Assembly (NCBI GenBank): GCA_905197435.1
Contig: CAJJYX010000095.1
Location: 1 to 12,261, forward strand
Direction: 5' to 3'
Origin: an uncultured Bacteroides sp.
Lineage (GTDB): Bacteria; Bacteroidota; Bacteroidia; Bacteroidales; Bacteroidaceae
DNA length: 12,261 nt
Below, one piece after another: positions 1 through 7,526 of the stretch; position 1 is the stretch's first letter; every line of letters starts with the position of its first letter. The position numbers and the translations under genes are program-made. The notes beneath the pieces were generated by a model, which ran no database searches, was not told where the DNA came from, and saw nothing but the letters and a program-made list of their open reading frames with translations.

Positions 1-398
1 TAGTTGCAGCGTTGGTGACAATTGTAAGTGAGATTCTGAAGGCTTTTGCTTACGATGTAAGTGTGCAGCTTTCTGTATATGTAGGTCTGATTATCACAAA
101 CTGTATCCTGATGGGACGCTTGGAAGCATTTGCCATGCAGAACGGTCCTTGGGAGTCTTTCCTCGACGGTGTGGGCAACGGTTTGGGCTATGCCAAGATT
201 CTGGTAATCGTAGCTTTCTTCCGCGAGCTTCTGGGCTCGGGAACACTGCTCGGTTTCAACATCTTGAACTATGAGCCTTTGCAAAAAATAGGATATGTGA
301 ACAACGGCTTGATGTTGATGCCGCCGATGGCACTGATTCTCTGTGCATGCATCATCTGGTACCAGCGTGCACGTCACAAAGAATTGCAAGAAAAGTAA
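1..398 (+). CDS. nqrD: NqrD, Na+-translocating NADH:quinone oxidoreductase subunit D (5' end missing)
   Basis: Integral membrane subunit of the sodium-pumping NADH:quinone oxidoreductase. The frame is open to the window edge: codons at 3-11 read V-A-A before the TTG at 12, so that TTG is an internal leucine and not a start. About 132 residues remain of a usual ~210, so roughly 78 N-terminal residues lie outside. The segment [17 protein letters not shown] is the NqrD/RnfE signature. Its Cys (codon 102-104) corresponds to the NqrD cysteine that, with one from NqrE, holds the intramembrane iron centre in Vibrio (family knowledge). Further hydrophobic helices follow, at about 185-225 and 315-365, before a basic tail ending HKELQEK. 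nqrE and nqrF follow on the same strand, which separates this from an Rnf operon. Confidence is high; only the 5' end is unknown. Confidence 0.96.
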   Translation, partial: VAALVTIVSEILKAFAYDVSVQLSVYVGLIITNCILMGRLEAFAMQNGPWESFLDGVGNGLGYAKILVIVAFFRELLGSGTLLGFNILNYEPLQKIGYVNNGLMLMPPMALILCACIIWYQRARHKELQEK

Positions 399-457
399 TA
401 ATTTGAAGTAGTCGGCATTCAGTAACCGGTAGTTGGAATCAGATACTCTGAATCACT

Positions 458-485
458 TTTCTACTTACTACTTTCTACTTACTAC
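458..485. repeat. 14-bp tandem duplication in the nqrD-nqrE spacer
   Basis: TTTCTACTTACTAC occurs twice head to tail (458-471 and 472-485). It is followed by a decayed partial copy, TTAACTACTTA (486-496), ending 8 bases before the nqrE start codon. The 106-base nqrD-nqrE gap is otherwise gene-free and has no obvious terminator. The repeat is pyrimidine-rich and replaces the place where a ribosome-binding sequence would sit. Its function is unknown; slippage-prone duplication is the simplest explanation. Confidence 0.75.
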
Positions 486-504
486 TTAACTACTTATAAA
501 GATT

Positions 505-1131
505 ATGGAACATTTATTAAGTTTATTCGTCCGCTCCATTTTTGTGGACAACATGATATTTGCGTTCTTCCTCGGTATGTGTTCTTACCTTGCCGTATCG
601 AAGAATGTGAAGACTGCCGTGGGACTGGGCATCGCCGTAACTTTCGTGTTGGTGGTTACGCTTCCGGTCAACTATTTATTGCAGACCAAGGTGCTGGCTG
701 CCAACGCAATCATTGAAGGCGTTGACCTCAGCTTCCTGAGTTTTATTCTTTTCATTGCCGTGATTGCCGGTATCGTGCAGTTGGTGGAAATGGTGGTGGA
801 ACGGTTCAGCCCTTCATTGTATGCTTCACTGGGTATCTTCCTGCCGCTGATTGCTGTAAACTGCGCCATCATGGGTGCGTCACTTTTCATGCAGCAACGC
901 ATCACGCTGGGCGAGAGCGATCCGAAATACATCGGTGACGTTTGGGATTCTATTTCTTATGCACTCGGCTCCGGTATCGGCTGGTTGCTGGCTATTGTCG
1001 GCCTGGCTGCCATCCGTGAGAAGATGGCTTACTCTGACGTGCCTGCTCCGCTGAAAGGTTTGGGCATCACGTTCATCACAGTAGGTCTGATGGCGATGGC
1101 ATTCATGTGTTTCTCTGGTTTGAACATCTAA
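505..1131 (+). CDS. nqrE: NqrE, Na+-translocating NADH:quinone oxidoreductase subunit E
   Basis: Membrane subunit of the Na+-NQR complex, 208 residues (the Vibrio protein is about 198). Six hydrophobic segments can be traced, at roughly residues 10-30, 36-56, 74-94, 106-128, 147-167 and 183-204. Cys26 (in LGMCSYLA) and Cys120 (in [13 protein letters not shown]) fall at the same numbers as the Vibrio NqrE cysteines that share an iron centre with NqrD at the membrane middle (family knowledge). The motif [15 protein letters not shown] near the N-terminus is characteristic. The ATG at 505 is chosen because [16 protein letters not shown] is the family start. The gene sits 106 bases after nqrD and 19 bases before nqrF, so it is read as part of one operon. 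The related RnfA is the main alternative; NqrF downstream settles it. Confidence 0.97.
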   Translation: MEHLLSLFVRSIFVDNMIFAFFLGMCSYLAVSKNVKTAVGLGIAVTFVLVVTLPVNYLLQTKVLAANAIIEGVDLSFLSFILFIAVIAGIVQLVEMVVERFSPSLYASLGIFLPLIAVNCAIMGASLFMQQRITLGESDPKYIGDVWDSISYALGSGIGWLLAIVGLAAIREKMAYSDVPAPLKGLGITFITVGLMAMAFMCFSGLNI

Positions 1132-1150
1132 TAAAGAAAGGAATAAAACA

Positions 1151-2425
1151 ATGGATATGAATTTAATATTAGCGAGCATTGGAGTATTCCTTGTGGTTAT
1201 TCTGCTGCTTGTGGTTATCCTGCTGGTTGCCAAACAGATCTTGGTGCCGTCGGGAAACGTAAAGTTGACTATCAATGGCGACAAGGTGCTGGACGTGGCT
1301 TCCGGTTCCACATTGCTGAATACGCTGTCTGTAAACGGTGTGTTCCTTCCCTCCGCTTGTGGTGGTAAAGGTTCCTGCGGACAGTGCAAATGCCAGGTGG
1401 TGGAAGGCGGAGGCGAAATTCTGCCTTCTGAAACTCCGCACTTCAGCCGTAAGCAAATACAAGACCACTGGCGTCTGGGTTGCCAGGTGAAGGTGAAAAA
1501 CGATATGGCCATCAAGGTTCCCGAAAGCGTGCTGGGCGTGAAAGAGTGGGAGTGCGAGGTTATCTCTAACAAGAACGTGGCTACGTTTATCAAAGAGTTC
1601 ATCGTTGCATTGCCGAAGGGCGAGCACATGGATTTCGTTCCGGGTTCATACGCGCAGATCAAGATTCCTAAATATGCGATGGATTATGACAAGGATATCG
1701 ACAAGGAACTTATCGGTAAGGAATACTTGCCCGCATGGGAAAAATTCGGATTGCTGGGCTTGAAGTGCCACAATGACGAAGAAACCATCCGTGCCTACTC
1801 TATGGCCAACTATCCTGCAGAAGGTGATCGTATCATGCTGACGGTACGTATCGCTACGCCTCCGTTCAAGCCGAAAGACCAAGGTCCGGGCTTCATGGAT
1901 GTAATGCCGGGTATTGCTTCTTCTTATATCTTTACCCTGAAACCGGGTGATAAGGTAATCATGAGTGGTCCTTACGGAGACTTCCATCCGATATTTGACT
2001 CTAAGAAGGAAATGATGTGGATTGGCGGTGGTGCCGGTATGGCTCCGTTGCGTGCACAGATTATGCACATGACGAAGACGCTGCACACTACAGACCGTGT
2101 GATGAATTACTTCTATGGTGCGCGTGCATTGAACGAAGTGTTCTATCTGGAAGACTTCCTGCAGATTGAAAAGGATTTCCCCAACTTCAAGTTCCACCTT
2201 GCACTGGACCGTCCCGATCCTGCAGCCGATGCAGCAGGCGTGAAGTACACTCCGGGCTTCGTACACAACGTAATTTACGAAACTTACTTGAAAGACCACG
2301 AAGCTCCCGAAGACATCGAATATTACATGTGTGGTCCCGGCCCGATGTCGAAGGCTGTCGAGAAGATGCTCGACGACCTCGGTGTTCCGGCTCAGAACCT
2401 GATGTTCGATAACTTCGGAGGATAA
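1151..2425 (+). CDS. nqrF: NqrF, Na+-translocating NADH:quinone oxidoreductase subunit F (NADH-oxidising)
   Basis: Electron-input subunit: it oxidises NADH and passes electrons through FAD and a 2Fe-2S cluster into the Na+-pumping complex. It has 424 residues. In order: one N-terminal membrane anchor (about residues 4-27), a ferredoxin-type domain (about 36-128), and an FAD/NADH reductase domain of ferredoxin-NADP reductase type (about 132-424). The 2Fe-2S ligands are Cys70, Cys76, Cys79 and Cys111, in the pattern SACGGKGSCGQC followed by RLGCQ. The FAD-binding motif RAYSMAN is at 214-220. The NADH site shows IGGGAGMAPLR (291-301) and MCGPGPM (393-399). The family's C-terminal ending LMFDNFGG is intact. 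A purine-rich AAAGAAAGGA lies just before the ATG. It is the last gene of the operon and is followed by a hairpin terminator. Confidence 0.98.
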   Translation: MDMNLILASIGVFLVVILLLVVILLVAKQILVPSGNVKLTINGDKVLDVASGSTLLNTLSVNGVFLPSACGGKGSCGQCKCQVVEGGGEILPSETPHFSRKQIQDHWRLGCQVKVKNDMAIKVPESVLGVKEWECEVISNKNVATFIKEFIVALPKGEHMDFVPGSYAQIKIPKYAMDYDKDIDKELIGKEYLPAWEKFGLLGLKCHNDEETIRAYSMANYPAEGDRIMLTVRIATPPFKPKDQGPGFMDVMPGIASSYIFTLKPGDKVIMSGPYGDFHPIFDSKKEMMWIGGGAGMAPLRAQIMHMTKTLHTTDRVMNYFYGARALNEVFYLEDFLQIEKDFPNFKFHLALDRPDPAADAAGVKYTPGFVHNVIYETYLKDHEAPEDIEYYMCGPGPMSKAVEKMLDDLGVPAQNLMFDNFGG

Positions 2426-2457
2426 CGGCAAGAGGATTCTGTCCTTCAAATACAAGG

Positions 2458-2492
2458 AAAGGCGGCAAATGGTGCAAATCATTTGCCGCTTT
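2458..2492 (+). terminator. Hairpin terminator of the nqr operon
   Basis: GCGGCAAATG (2462-2471) pairs perfectly with CATTTGCCGC (2480-2489) around an 8-base loop. AAA at 2458-2460 can add pairs with TTT at 2490-2492 across one bulged G. The stem runs into TTTATT, as in an intrinsic terminator, starting 32 bases after the nqrF stop. The tail directly abuts the -7 box of the next gene, so termination and new initiation are packed into about 50 bases. Confidence 0.75.
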
Positions 2493-2496
2493 ATTG

Positions 2497-2504
2497 TATC
2501 TTTG
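2497..2504 (+). promoter_or_regulatory. Bacteroides -7 promoter box for the DEAD-box helicase gene
   Basis: TATCTTTG matches the Bacteroidetes primary sigma factor -7 consensus TAnnTTTG exactly and is followed by TGTCC. The only upstream TTTG (2482-2485) is 11 bases away, closer than the usual ~19-base spacing and inside the terminator stem, so the -33 element is weak or absent. The predicted transcription start is near 2509, about 20 bases before the ATG at 2530. Confidence 0.65.
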
Positions 2505-2529
2505 TGTCCTCAACAAAAAAACAGCATTC

Positions 2530-3867
2530 ATGGAACTTTTAGATATTCTCCGCAATTTAAGGATACAAGAACTGACCCCGATGCAGGAAGCTGCCCGGGA
2601 GGCTTACCGGTCGGATAAGGATTTGGTACTTCTTTCACCCACCGGTTCGGGCAAAACCCTGGCTTTTCTCCTTCCACTGGTAGAGGCTTTGAAACCGGAC
2701 GTAGAGGGTGTGCAGGCGCTTGTGCTGGTACCTTCGCGTGAACTGGCTTTGCAGATTGAAACCGTGTTCAAGTCCATGGGAACTCCCTATAAGGCTATGA
2801 GTTGCTATGGCGGACGCCCTGCAATGGAGGAACACCGGACCATGAAAGGCATCAATCCCACAGTCATTATCGGCACTCCGGGACGTATGAATGACCATCT
2901 GAAGAAAGGAAACTTCAATGTCGCCACCGTTACTACTCTGGTGATAGATGAATTTGACAAATGCCTCGAATTCGGTTTTCATGAAGAGATGGCGGAGGTC
3001 ATAGGACAATTGCCTTCATTGCAAAAGCGCGTACTCCTTTCGGCCACGGATGCAGAAGAAATACCGCAATTTGCAGGTGTGGGAGGTGATTCCCCGTCTT
3101 CCGCATCCCGGCTCATCAAACTTGATTTTCTTGACCCGGAAGCTCTTGCTCCCCGTCTGAGGCTGCACAAGGTCGTTTCTCCAGAGAAGGACAAGCTGGA
3201 AACCCTTTATAACCTGCTTTGTACCCTTGGCTATCACTCCACCCTTGTTTTCTGTAATTATCGTGAAAGTGTGGAGCGTGTTGCCGGATACCTGCAGGCC
3301 CGGAAGTTCCCTTGCGACATGTTTCATGGCGGCATGGAGCAGCCCGACCGTGAACGTGCGCTCTACAAGTTCCGCAATGGCAGTTGCGCCGTACTGATAT
3401 CCACAGATCTTGCTGCCCGAGGACTGGATATTCCGGGCATTGAAAATGTGGTACACTATCATCTTCCCGTAAACGAGGAAGCCTATACGCATCGTAATGG
3501 ACGTACGGCTCGCTGGGAAGCATCGGGAAATGCCTATCTTGTCCTGCATGCCGAGGAGCGCGTGCCCGACTATATTTCCGAAGGCATAGAAACGTATGAG
3601 TTTCCGGAAACGCTTCCCAAACCGGCTAAGCCCCGATGGGCTACCTTATATATAGGAAAAGGGAAAAAGGATAAGTTGAACAAGATAGATATTGTCGGCT
3701 TCTTGTATAAAAAAGGCGGAATGACGCGTGAAGACGTCGGACAAGTGGATGTGAAGGAACACTATGCCTTTGTGGCCGTGCGGCGCAGTAAAATGAAACA
3801 ATTACTAACGCTTGTACGTGGCGAAAAAATTAAGGGAATGAAGACTATTATAGAAGAAGCAAAGTGA
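2530..3867 (+). CDS. DEAD-box ATP-dependent RNA helicase, DbpA-like
   Basis: Cytoplasmic RNA helicase, probably acting in ribosome assembly as DbpA does (inference). It has 445 residues from the ATG at 2530. The frame is open upstream to a TTG at 2494, but that overlaps the promoter box and lacks family homology. Visible motifs: Q-motif ELTPMQ (14-19), Walker A SPTGSGKT (36-43), Ia PSRELALQ (68-75), GTPGRM (115-120), motif II as DEFD (140-143), SAT (171-173), motif V STDLAARGLDIPG (291-303) and motif VI HRNGRTAR (321-328). Residues about 368-441 form a small C-terminal domain (RWATLYIGKGKKDKLNKIDI to GMKTI) resembling the DbpA RNA-binding domain that targets 23S rRNA hairpin 92. Motif II has Phe for Ala and motif VI has Ala for the usual second Gly. 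A stand-alone gene; the helicase call is certain, the DbpA specificity likely. Confidence 0.93.
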   Translation: MELLDILRNLRIQELTPMQEAAREAYRSDKDLVLLSPTGSGKTLAFLLPLVEALKPDVEGVQALVLVPSRELALQIETVFKSMGTPYKAMSCYGGRPAMEEHRTMKGINPTVIIGTPGRMNDHLKKGNFNVATVTTLVIDEFDKCLEFGFHEEMAEVIGQLPSLQKRVLLSATDAEEIPQFAGVGGDSPSSASRLIKLDFLDPEALAPRLRLHKVVSPEKDKLETLYNLLCTLGYHSTLVFCNYRESVERVAGYLQARKFPCDMFHGGMEQPDRERALYKFRNGSCAVLISTDLAARGLDIPGIENVVHYHLPVNEEAYTHRNGRTARWEASGNAYLVLHAEERVPDYISEGIETYEFPETLPKPAKPRWATLYIGKGKKDKLNKIDIVGFLYKKGGMTREDVGQVDVKEHYAFVAVRRSKMKQLLTLVRGEKIKGMKTIIEEAK

Positions 3868-4057
3868 TTTTCTTATAAATATTCATTTTATCTGCACTTA
3901 TTCTTCTGAATACGAAGTAATAAATCCTTCTTGCTTTTAGTTTTTCCAAAAGTATTATCCTTGATAAGTAAGGATAACAAATTGGTGTATATATCTTGTA
4001 TAAACCATTAAAAAGTAAGCTAAATGCGGCTTGAAAATAGAATTTCATCAGGAAAGG
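3868..4057. other. AT-rich intergenic stretch between the helicase gene and the serC promoter
   Basis: No credible gene is seen in this stretch. A 66-codon minus-strand frame crosses it but is AT-rich with no recognisable features. One small inverted repeat, TTATCCTT (3955-3962) and AAGGATAA (3970-3977) with a 7-base loop, could be a protein-binding site or chance in AT-rich DNA. It has no T-run after it, so I do not call it a terminator. Confidence 0.5.
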
Positions 4058-4088
4058 TTTGTTTTAAAGAAATATTTCCGTAATTTCG
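4058..4088 (+). promoter_or_regulatory. Bacteroides-type promoter of the serC-serA-DUF1015 unit
   Basis: TTTG at 4058-4061 (-33 element) is followed after exactly 19 bases by TAATTTCG at 4081-4088, one mismatch from the -7 consensus TAnnTTTG. This is the best-spaced -33/-7 pair in the window. The predicted transcription start is near 4093, giving a leader of about 48 bases before the serC ATG. Confidence 0.65.
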
Positions 4089-4140
4089 CAAAGTCGAAAG
4101 ACATTAATGAACGAAATTGTATAACCAAAACAAACTTCAA

Positions 4141-5208
4141 ATGAAAAAGCATAATTTCAATGCAGGACCTTCTATCCTTCCTCGTGAGGTGATTGAGAAT
4201 ACAGCACAAGCTATTCTTGATTTCAATGGTTCAGGCCTCTCACTGATGGAAATCAGCCACCGTGCCAAAGACTTCCAACCCGTTGTGGACGAAGCTGTGG
4301 CATTATTCAAAGAATTGCTCAATATCCCCGAAGGATATTCGGTACTGTTCTTGGGCGGTGGTGCCAGTTTGGAATTCTGCATGGTACCCTTCAACTTCCT
4401 TGAAAAGAAAGCTGCTTACCTGAATACGGGTGTATGGGCCAAAAAAGCCATGAAAGAAGCTAAAGCATTCGGTGAAGTCGTTGAAGTCGCTTCTTCCGCT
4501 GAATCTACCTATACTTATATTCCGAAGGACTATACAGTGCCTGCTGACGCAGATTATTTCCACATCACTACCAATAATACAATTTACGGTACTGAATTGA
4601 AAGAGGATTTGAACGTAAACGTTCCGATGGTTGCCGACATGTCTTCCGATATCTTCTCCCGTCCTATCGACGTGTCCAAATATATCTGTATCTATGGTGG
4701 TGCACAGAAGAATCTGGCACCGGCCGGCGTAACATTCGTTATCGTGAAGAATGACGCTTTAGGTAAGGTATCCCGTTATATTCCGACCATGCTGAATTAT
4801 CAGACACATGTTGACGGTGGTTCTATGTTCAATACTCCTCCCGTTGTTCCCATCTATGCTGCATTGCAGACATTGCGTTGGATTAAGGCACAAGGTGGTG
4901 TGAAGGAAATGGAACGCCGTGCCATCGAAAAGGCCGATATGCTGTATACCGAAATTGACCGTAATAAGATGTTTGTTGGTACGGCTGCCAAGGAAGACCG
5001 TTCACGCATGAACATCTGCTTTGTAATGGCTCCCGAATACAAGGAACTGGAAGCAGACTTCCTGAAATTCGCTACCGAAAGAGGTATGGTCGGTATCAAG
5101 GGACACCGTTCCGTAGGTGGATTCCGTGCATCCTGCTACAATGCCATGCCGAAGGAAAGCGTGCAGGCTTTGATTGACTGCATGCAGGAATTTGAGAAAC
5201 TTCATTAA
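4141..5208 (+). CDS. serC: Phosphoserine aminotransferase SerC
   Basis: PLP enzyme converting 3-phosphohydroxypyruvate plus glutamate to O-phosphoserine and 2-oxoglutarate, the second step of serine synthesis. The same family can also serve pyridoxal phosphate synthesis through 4-phosphohydroxythreonine. It has 355 residues, normal for the family. Evidence: the start [16 protein letters not shown], the phosphate-cup motif GGGAS (72-76), [10 protein letters not shown] (143-152), the Schiff-base lysine Lys190 in [12 protein letters not shown] (185-196), and the C-terminal [11 protein letters not shown] (321-331). The ATG at 4141 is chosen over an upstream in-frame TTG at 4117 because NFNAGPS must lie near the N-terminus. 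It is the first gene of a serC-serA-DUF1015 cluster with a well-spaced promoter upstream and a large palindrome downstream. Confidence 0.97.
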   Translation: MKKHNFNAGPSILPREVIENTAQAILDFNGSGLSLMEISHRAKDFQPVVDEAVALFKELLNIPEGYSVLFLGGGASLEFCMVPFNFLEKKAAYLNTGVWAKKAMKEAKAFGEVVEVASSAESTYTYIPKDYTVPADADYFHITTNNTIYGTELKEDLNVNVPMVADMSSDIFSRPIDVSKYICIYGGAQKNLAPAGVTFVIVKNDALGKVSRYIPTMLNYQTHVDGGSMFNTPPVVPIYAALQTLRWIKAQGGVKEMERRAIEKADMLYTEIDRNKMFVGTAAKEDRSRMNICFVMAPEYKELEADFLKFATERGMVGIKGHRSVGGFRASCYNAMPKESVQALIDCMQEFEKLH

Positions 5209-5220
5209 TAATATTGTTTT

Positions 5221-5296
5221 TCACCACAGATTACGCAGATTTGCACAGATTGGTTTTAGGATTAAAATCTGTGATAGTCTGTGTAATCTGTGGTGA
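5221..5296. repeat. Large imperfect palindrome with CAGATT repeats between serC and serA
   Basis: Two 31-base arms (5221-5251 and 5266-5296) are complementary at 27 positions around a 14-base loop; two of the four mismatches are G-U wobbles in RNA. Each arm contains three spaced copies of CAGATT or a near variant (CACAGATT, CAGATTTG, CACAGATT on the left). The right arm is followed by GTCTTTTT, so transcribed RNA could form a terminator-like hairpin, only 22 bases before serA. From memory, not a search, such ACAGATTACACAGATT-type palindromes are scattered between genes in Bacteroides genomes. It may attenuate serA relative to serC or stabilise the serC mRNA 3' end. Confidence 0.85.
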
Positions 5297-5318
5297 GTCT
5301 TTTTAATATCATGAAATT

Positions 5319-6239
5319 ATGAAAGTATTAGTTGCAACAGACAAACCGTTTGCCAAGGTGGCAGTAGACGGTATCCGTAAAGAAATAGAAGCAGTAGGTT
5401 ACGAACTCGTACTGCTGGAGAAATATGGTGAAAAAGCCAAACTGCTGGAGGCTGTGAAAGATGCCAACGCTATCATCATCCGCAGCGACATTATTGATGC
5501 CGAAGTGCTGGATGCAGCCAAGGAGCTGAAGATTGTGGTACGTGCCGGTGCAGGATATGACAATGTAGATCTGGAAGCTGCCACTGCCCACAATGTGTGT
5601 GTAATGAATACTCCGGGACAGAACTCCAACGCTGTGGCCGAGTTGGCTTTTGGTCTGATGGTGATGGCTGTCCGTAATATGTATAACGGTACTTCCGGTA
5701 CGGAATTGATGGGCAAGAAGCTGGGTATTCACGCTTACGGTAACGTGGGCCGCAATGTAGCCCGTATTGCCAAAGGCTTCGGTATGGAGATTTACGCATT
5801 CGATGCTTTTTGCCCGAAAGAGGTAATCGAGAAGGACGGAGTGAAGGCTGTAGATTCTGCTGAAGAACTTTACTCTACTTGCGATGTCGTTTCCCTGCAT
5901 ATTCCTGCAACTGCCGAAACGAAGAATTCCATCAATTACGCATTGGTAAACAAAATGCCGAAAGGTGGCTTGTTGGTAAACACAGCCCGTAAGGAAGTCA
6001 TCAATGAAGCCGAACTTATCCAACTGATGGAAGAGCGTGCCGACTTGAAATACATGACTGACATCATGCCCGCTGCCAATGAAACGTTTGCAGCCAAGTT
6101 TGCCGGACGTTATTTCTCTACACCGAAGAAGATGGGCGCCCAGACTGCCGAAGCCAATATCAACGCAGGTATTGCTGCAGCCAAGCAGATCGTAGGCTTC
6201 CTGAAAGACGGTTGCGAGAAGTTCCGCGTAAACAAGTAA
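5319..6239 (+). CDS. serA: D-3-phosphoglycerate dehydrogenase SerA, short form, lysine-type active site
   Basis: Oxidises 3-phosphoglycerate to 3-phosphohydroxypyruvate with NAD+, the first step of serine synthesis, feeding SerC. It has 306 residues: the two lobes of a D-2-hydroxyacid dehydrogenase without the C-terminal ACT domain of longer enzymes such as E. coli SerA (410 residues), so ACT-mediated serine feedback is not expected. Visible: RAGAGYDNVDLEAA (75-88), NTPGQNSNAVAELAFG (97-112), the nucleotide-binding segment GIHAYGNVG (136-144), Asp162 at the NAD-selecting position, and catalytic Arg224 in NTARKE. Two oddities: the glycine-rich loop is AxGxxG rather than GxGxxG, and the catalytic His of TPH-I-G-x-S/T is replaced by lysine (STPKKMGAQT, 267-276). 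Lysine-type short PGDHs are known, for example from Entamoeba, so I read this as a functional subtype. The ATG at 5319 gives the family N-terminus. Confidence 0.93.
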   Translation: MKVLVATDKPFAKVAVDGIRKEIEAVGYELVLLEKYGEKAKLLEAVKDANAIIIRSDIIDAEVLDAAKELKIVVRAGAGYDNVDLEAATAHNVCVMNTPGQNSNAVAELAFGLMVMAVRNMYNGTSGTELMGKKLGIHAYGNVGRNVARIAKGFGMEIYAFDAFCPKEVIEKDGVKAVDSAEELYSTCDVVSLHIPATAETKNSINYALVNKMPKGGLLVNTARKEVINEAELIQLMEERADLKYMTDIMPAANETFAAKFAGRYFSTPKKMGAQTAEANINAGIAAAKQIVGFLKDGCEKFRVNK

Positions 6240-6261
6240 TTTCATTAAATAATCTATTACC

Positions 6262-7509
6262 ATGGCAATCATTAAACCTTTCAAGGGAGTCCGTCCTCCC
6301 CAAGACTTAGTAGAACAAGTAGCTTCCCGTCCATATGATGTACTCAATTCGGAGGAAGCCCGCATAGAAGCGGAAGGTAATGAAAAATCCCTATATCATA
6401 TTATCAAGCCGGAAATAGATTTTCCAGTCGGCACGGATGAACATGACGAACGTGTTTATCAGAAAGCTGCAGAGAATTTCCGTATGTTCCAGGAGAAAGG
6501 CTGGCTGGTCCAGGATGATAAAGAGAATTATTACGTCTATGCCCAGACCATGAACGGCAAGACACAGTATGGCCTTGTTGTCGGTGCATATGTTCCCGAT
6601 TATATGAATGGTGTCATCAAGAAGCATGAACTGACCCGTCGTGATAAGGAAGAAGACCGTATGAAGCATGTCCGTGTGAACAATGCCAATATCGAGCCCG
6701 TATTTTTTGCTTATCCCGATAACACTACGCTGGATGCCATCATTTCCCGTTATACAGCCGAGAAGCCGGTATACGACTTTATCGCTCCGGGTGATGGTTT
6801 CGGTCATACTTTCTGGATTATAGACAAGCCGGAGGATATTGATGCCATTACCAAAGAGTTCGCCAAAATGCCCGCCCTCTACATTGCCGATGGACATCAT
6901 CGCAGTGCCGCTGCTGCTTTGGTGGGTGCGGAAAAAGCCAAGCAAAACCCCAATCACCGTGGTGATGAAGAGTACAATTATTTCATGGCTGTGTGCTTCC
7001 CCGCCAACCAACTGACCATTATCGACTATAACCGGGTGGTGAAGGACTTGAACGGCATGACTCCCGAAGAGTTCCTGGCTGCTGTAAGCAAGAATTTCAT
7101 AGTGGAGGAGAAAGGTGAGGACATCTATAAGCCGTCCGGTCTGCACAACTTCTCTCTCTATCTGGACGGAAAGTGGTACAGCCTTACTGCCAAACCGGGT
7201 ACTTACAATGATAACGACCCTATTGGAGTATTGGATGTGACCATCTCTTCCAATCTGATACTGGATGAAATTCTTGGTATCAAAGACCTTCGTTCCGACA
7301 AGCGTATCGATTTTGTAGGCGGTATCCGTGGTTTGGGAGAATTGAAGAAGCGGGTGGACAGCGGTGAGATGAAGGTGGCATTGGCCCTCTATCCCGTTTC
7401 CATGAAGCAATTGATGGACATTGCCGATACGGGCAATATCATGCCTCCCAAGACAACTTGGTTTGAACCGAAGTTGCGTTCGGGATTGGTGATTCATAAA
7501 CTGGACTAA
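6262..7509 (+). CDS. DUF1015 family protein linked to serine biosynthesis
   Basis: A 415-residue soluble protein with no signal peptide or membrane segment. I recognise it as DUF1015 from its N-terminus (IKPFKGVRPPQDL), the charged stretch KHELTRRDKEEDR (121-133), the invariant-looking ADGHHR (209-214), and the C-terminal MPPKTTWFEPKLRSGL (394-409). Biochemical function is not established as far as I know. The Asp/His cluster in ADGHHR looks like a catalytic or metal site, but that is inference. It starts 22 bases after the serA stop with no terminator between, so it is co-transcribed with serA. From memory, serC, serA and DUF1015 recur together in Bacteroidetes, which suggests a role around phosphoserine or serine metabolism. 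A strong hairpin lies directly downstream. Confidence 0.92.
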   Translation: MAIIKPFKGVRPPQDLVEQVASRPYDVLNSEEARIEAEGNEKSLYHIIKPEIDFPVGTDEHDERVYQKAAENFRMFQEKGWLVQDDKENYYVYAQTMNGKTQYGLVVGAYVPDYMNGVIKKHELTRRDKEEDRMKHVRVNNANIEPVFFAYPDNTTLDAIISRYTAEKPVYDFIAPGDGFGHTFWIIDKPEDIDAITKEFAKMPALYIADGHHRSAAAALVGAEKAKQNPNHRGDEEYNYFMAVCFPANQLTIIDYNRVVKDLNGMTPEEFLAAVSKNFIVEEKGEDIYKPSGLHNFSLYLDGKWYSLTAKPGTYNDNDPIGVLDVTISSNLILDEILGIKDLRSDKRIDFVGGIRGLGELKKRVDSGEMKVALALYPVSMKQLMDIADTGNIMPPKTTWFEPKLRSGLVIHKLD

Positions 7510-7526
7510 ATGGATTGATATAAACC

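Noticed and set aside
3955..3977. 8-bp inverted repeat considered as the helicase gene terminator
   Set aside because: The stem is AT-rich, has no T-run on either strand, and is about 90 bases after the stop; it could easily be chance.
3848..4048. 66-codon minus-strand ORF between the helicase and serC genes
   Set aside because: AT-rich, overlaps the helicase 3' end, Ile/Tyr/Lys-rich composition typical of random AT-rich DNA, and no promoter or family features.
5328..6365. 345-codon minus-strand ORF opposite serA
   Set aside because: Antisense shadow of a clear serA gene; low-complexity His/Ser/Phe composition and no family features.
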